A stretch of 8,948 nucleotides of DNA. It comes from Myxococcota bacterium. GTDB lineage: Bacteria; Myxococcota_C; UBA6777. The DNA lies in NCBI GenBank assembly GCA_963169055.1, contig CAUJFU010000220.1, positions 1 through 8,948 of the forward strand, given 5' to 3'. The notes under the pieces were generated by a model that saw only the letters and a program-made list of their open reading frames with translations, did no database searches and was not told where the DNA came from. Shown piece by piece: positions 6,797 to 8,948 of the stretch (positions are counted from its first letter, which is position 1; the number at the start of each line of letters is the position of its first letter). A program made the translations under genes and the position numbers.

Positions 6797-7199
6797 GCGC
6801 TGCTCCGTTGTTGTGTTGGTGCCGACTCCAGATATCTCGGATCTGTTGAGGCAACGCCATCGGATCAAAGGGCTTGGTGATCACGTCGAGCGCACCGAGC
6901 GCTTTGTAGTGCTCGATCTCGTGAGCTTGTGCTTTGGCGGTCATAAAGATCACGGGGGTCTGTGCAAATGCGGGCAGGGTTCGCAGCGCTTGCAACATGG
7001 TGGGGCCGTCCATCTCGGGCATCATCACATCCAACAAGATCAGATCGGGCCCAAATTGCTCAACCTCTGTGAGCGCGGAAGTTCCGCTATCGCACAAATG
7101 CACCGTAAACCGACCGATCGCTTCCAAAGCGAGTTTGGCGATGGCTTGGATATCGGGTTCGTCTTCGACATACATGATTCGTTCAAGGGCTGCGTCCAT
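6765..7199 (-). CDS. Single-domain CheY-like response regulator
   Basis: The 144-residue protein is one receiver domain with no output domain. The phospho-acceptor is D57 in LILLDVMMPEMDG. The acidic pocket is E12-D13 (YVEDEPD), the switch Thr is T87 (FMTAKA) and the conserved Lys is K109 (ITKPFDP). It would accept phosphate from a histidine kinase, most simply the one encoded just upstream, and act by protein-protein contact. The ATG at 7199 is preceded by GGAG 9 nt away. A longer frame to 7250 would start inside the hairpin at 7231-7254 and add residues unlike a receiver N-terminus. The final ~20 residues (RHQHNNGAAHVLMAVGKNT) form a short non-conserved tail, part of which is encoded in the overlap with the downstream gene. 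Confidence 0.93.
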   Translation of the reverse strand: MDAALERIMYVEDEPDIQAIAKLALEAIGRFTVHLCDSGTSALTEVEQFGPDLILLDVMMPEMDGPTMLQALRTLPAFAQTPVIFMTAKAQAHEIEHYKALGALDVITKPFDPMALPQQIRDIWSRHQHNNGAAHVLMAVGKNT

Positions 7200-7216
7200 C
7201 TCGCCACTCTCCACAC

Positions 7217-7254
7217 AAAAAAGCAAAGGGCTCCGTGTTTGCGAGAACACGGAG
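7217..7254 (-). terminator. Terminator-like or attenuator hairpin between kinase and receiver genes
   Basis: Read on the minus strand, CTCCGTGTT and AACACGGAG form a perfect 9-bp stem (7254-7246 with 7239-7231) around a 6-nt loop. CCCTTTGC and then six Ts (7222-7217) follow. The T-run starts 8 nt after the stem, later than in an ideal terminator, so read-through to the receiver gene is plausible. It lies 11 nt after the kinase stop codon. Confidence 0.6.
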
Positions 7255-7264
7255 GGGTCGGTAT

Positions 7265-8746
7265 TTAAAAAGCGCTCGGCGAGACGTTGCGCCCTGCGGC
7301 ATGGTTGGACAACCGAAAAAAGAAAACGGTTCCCATCCCCGCCCCAGAACGAAAACCGATATCGCCGTGTAAGCGTTCGATGATCGCTCGTGCGATGCTT
7401 AAACCAAGGCCCGTACCGCCTTTCAAGCGTGTGCTTGAGGCTTCGGCTTGGGCAAATTTCTCAAAAACACGCGGTTGAAAAGACAGCGGAATCCCCGGGC
7501 CTTGATCGATCACCTCGACAAGAGCGCGATCTTGATCGGGGATCAGCCGCACGCGCACCGCCCCACCCTTCGGGGAAAACTTGATCGCGTTAGACAACAG
7601 ATTGGTCAACACTTGAATCAAGCGATCGCCGTCGACGAGAACTTCTGCACAAAAGTCGGAAGCTACGTCCAGTTGGAGCGTGACGCCAAAGCTTTGTGCG
7701 TAGGCGCGGTTCGATTCGATCGCTTGTTCGAGCAGATCGCGCAGGGTGTGGCGTTTGAGAGAAAAATCCATCTTGCCCGACTCGATCTTCTCGATATCAA
7801 GGATATCGTTGATCAAACGCAATAAACGTTGACTGTTTTTGTACGCGATATCCAACATCCCCACCGCAGCAGAAGGCAGTTCTCCAACCACGCCCCCCAC
7901 CATCAACCCCAAAGATCCCATAATCGAGGTCAACGGCGTGCGCAACTCGTGGGAGACGATCGACACAAACTCATTCTTTAACATCTCCACGCGCTTGCGT
8001 TCGGTGATGTCACGAAAGATCCCACGCAGCGTCTTGTTTCCATCGTAAAGGCGGCAACTCACGTTGCCTTCGACTTCCAAGATCCCCCCGTCACGCCGCA
8101 CAAACCGCGTCTCAAAACGCTCGTTTTGTTCGTGCTCCAACAACCGCGCCATCACCGCACGATAATTCCCGATCTCATCGGGGTGCAGCAACGCCTCGAT
8201 CTGGCCCCCTTCCACTTCTTCTCGTGCCAACCCCAAGATCGAACAGCACGCTTTGTTGGCGTACAAGATCCGCCCGTCTTCATCGCTGACATGGATCATA
8301 TCGCTTGCGTGTTCAAACAGATCGCGCAAGCGCGATTCACTTTCTTTCAGGGCCGACTCTGCGCGCTTTCGCATCAACTGGGCTTTGATTCGCGCCAACG
8401 CAATCGGAAAGTCGACGGGCTTTGTGATGTAGTCGTTGGCCCCTTCTTGCAGACTTTCTCCCAACCCTTCGCTCTCGTCTTTGGCTGTCACCATGATGAT
8501 CGGCAGTTCACTTTGCGAATGAAGCTTGCGCAAACGTCGCAGCATCTCCACCCCGTTGACCTCGGGCATCATAATGTCCAACAAGATCAAGTCATAACGC
8601 TGCTGATCCATCTTCTGCATCGCACTCGAATATCCCTCCGCCTCGTCCACCACATACCCCGCCTTCCCAAGACGACGCCGCAAAAGATCGCGGTTGACCT
8701 CGTTGTCATCGACCACCAAAAGCCGTTCGCTTTGTGTTGCAGCCAT
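7265..8746 (-). CDS. Receiver-PAS-histidine kinase (hybrid with N-terminal receiver)
   Basis: This 493-residue soluble kinase has, in order, a receiver domain (about 8-125; acidic pocket D13-D14, phospho-acceptor D57, T87, K109), a short coiled linker (126-136), a PAS domain (about 137-250, ending IFRDITERKR), a HisKA dimerisation domain with the phospho-His H266 in SHELRTPL, and a HATPase_c domain. The last has an N box around N386, the G1 box DQGPGIP (414-420), the F box FEKF and the G2 box GGTGLGLS. All catalytic residues are present. No membrane segment is seen, so it senses a cytoplasmic or redox/ligand cue via PAS, or takes phosphate from an upstream kinase via its own receiver. AAGGCGAGG lies a few bases before the ATG. 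It lies 80 nt downstream of the partial receiver gene and upstream of a stand-alone receiver, which suggests a phosphorelay. Confidence 0.95.
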   Translation of the reverse strand: MAATQSERLLVVDDNEVNRDLLRRRLGKAGYVVDEAEGYSSAMQKMDQQRYDLILLDIMMPEVNGVEMLRRLRKLHSQSELPIIMVTAKDESEGLGESLQEGANDYITKPVDFPIALARIKAQLMRKRAESALKESESRLRDLFEHASDMIHVSDEDGRILYANKACCSILGLAREEVEGGQIEALLHPDEIGNYRAVMARLLEHEQNERFETRFVRRDGGILEVEGNVSCRLYDGNKTLRGIFRDITERKRVEMLKNEFVSIVSHELRTPLTSIMGSLGLMVGGVVGELPSAAVGMLDIAYKNSQRLLRLINDILDIEKIESGKMDFSLKRHTLRDLLEQAIESNRAYAQSFGVTLQLDVASDFCAEVLVDGDRLIQVLTNLLSNAIKFSPKGGAVRVRLIPDQDRALVEVIDQGPGIPLSFQPRVFEKFAQAEASSTRLKGGTGLGLSIARAIIERLHGDIGFRSGAGMGTVFFFRLSNHAAGRNVSPSAF

Positions 8747-8826
8747 CTTGCCTCGCCTTCCTTGCTCACAGATGCCCGATGTTTGCCGAACGTGCGCGAT
8801 TGCTCTCCGAATATCCGTGCGTTTTG

Positions 8827-8948
8827 CTAAGCGACATCAGGCAAAAAGCGACGGATCTTTTCCATCAAGCGCGCAAGCTCGATCGGCTTGGTGTCATAAT
8901 CGTCACAACCAGCCTCCATCGCTTTTTCTCGATCACCCGCCATCGCAT
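8827..8948 (-). CDS. C-terminal end of a receiver-domain protein (partial)
   Basis: Only the last 39 residues are in the window; the gene begins beyond the right edge. The stretch [20 protein letters not shown] followed by [15 protein letters not shown] is the alpha4-beta5-alpha5 end of a receiver domain. The conserved Lys is in DTKPI. The protein ends LPDVA. The full protein may be a stand-alone receiver or a hybrid kinase ending in one. The kinase gene starts 80 nt after its stop, with no clear terminator or promoter in the gap, so the two are probably co-transcribed. Confidence 0.88.
   Translation of the reverse strand, partial: AMAGDREKAMEAGCDDYDTKPIELARLMEKIRRFLPDVA

Noticed and set aside
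7200-7250. N-terminal extension of the CheY-like gene
   Set aside because: It would start inside a stable hairpin and adds residues unlike a receiver; the ATG at 7199 fits the domain start.
8126-8830. Plus-strand open frame of 234 codons opposite the histidine kinase
   Set aside because: The minus strand encodes an intact kinase with every catalytic motif; the plus frame has no family features.

Overview
The window looks like chromosomal DNA of a Gram-negative-type bacterium with moderately high GC. A large low-complexity Ala/Gly/Asn/Gln protein, a long TPR protein, a multi-gene phosphorelay cluster and an immunity-like Ala-rich protein together recall Myxococcota/Bradymonadota-like genomes. 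This placement is an impression from gene style only. No rRNA, tRNA, CRISPR array or transposase gene is visible.

Layout. Positions 18-3219 carry two plus-strand genes: a 544-residue low-complexity repeat protein with one EF-hand/dockerin-like loop, and a 457-residue TPR protein whose real start is the GTG at 1846. Positions 3220-3645 are non-coding and structured. They hold a MITE-like nested palindrome (3219-3329) whose left end overlaps the TPR stop codon, then a degenerate array of 21-nt units (about 3518-3643) whose last unit contains the ribosome binding site of the next gene. Positions 3646-6194 form a two-gene plus-strand unit: comM (YifB-family AAA+ ATPase) followed 20 nt later by a divergent RecA-family recombinase. 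The 3' end of the recombinase gene, including its stop codon, is present again 75 bp downstream as an imperfect copy.

Positions 6293-8948 are all minus strand and converge on the recombinase gene. In transcription order they are: the end of a receiver-domain protein (8948-8827, cut by the window edge), a receiver-PAS-histidine kinase (8746-7265), a terminator-like hairpin, a stand-alone CheY-like receiver (7199-6765), and a 167-residue Ala-rich protein of the type often annotated as a putative immunity protein, which overlaps the receiver gene by 32 nt.

How they may work together. ComM is known as a branch-migration helicase that extends RecA-made D-loops during natural transformation. A tight comM plus recA-paralogue unit therefore suggests a dedicated DNA-integration module; this is inference. 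The minus-strand cluster reads as a phosphorelay with at least three receiver domains and no DNA-binding output domain in view.

The comM-recA pair, with its changed Walker A and DNA-binding loop residues, is the best candidate for something new. The non-coding element, the 21-nt array and the base-composition switch inside comM come next.
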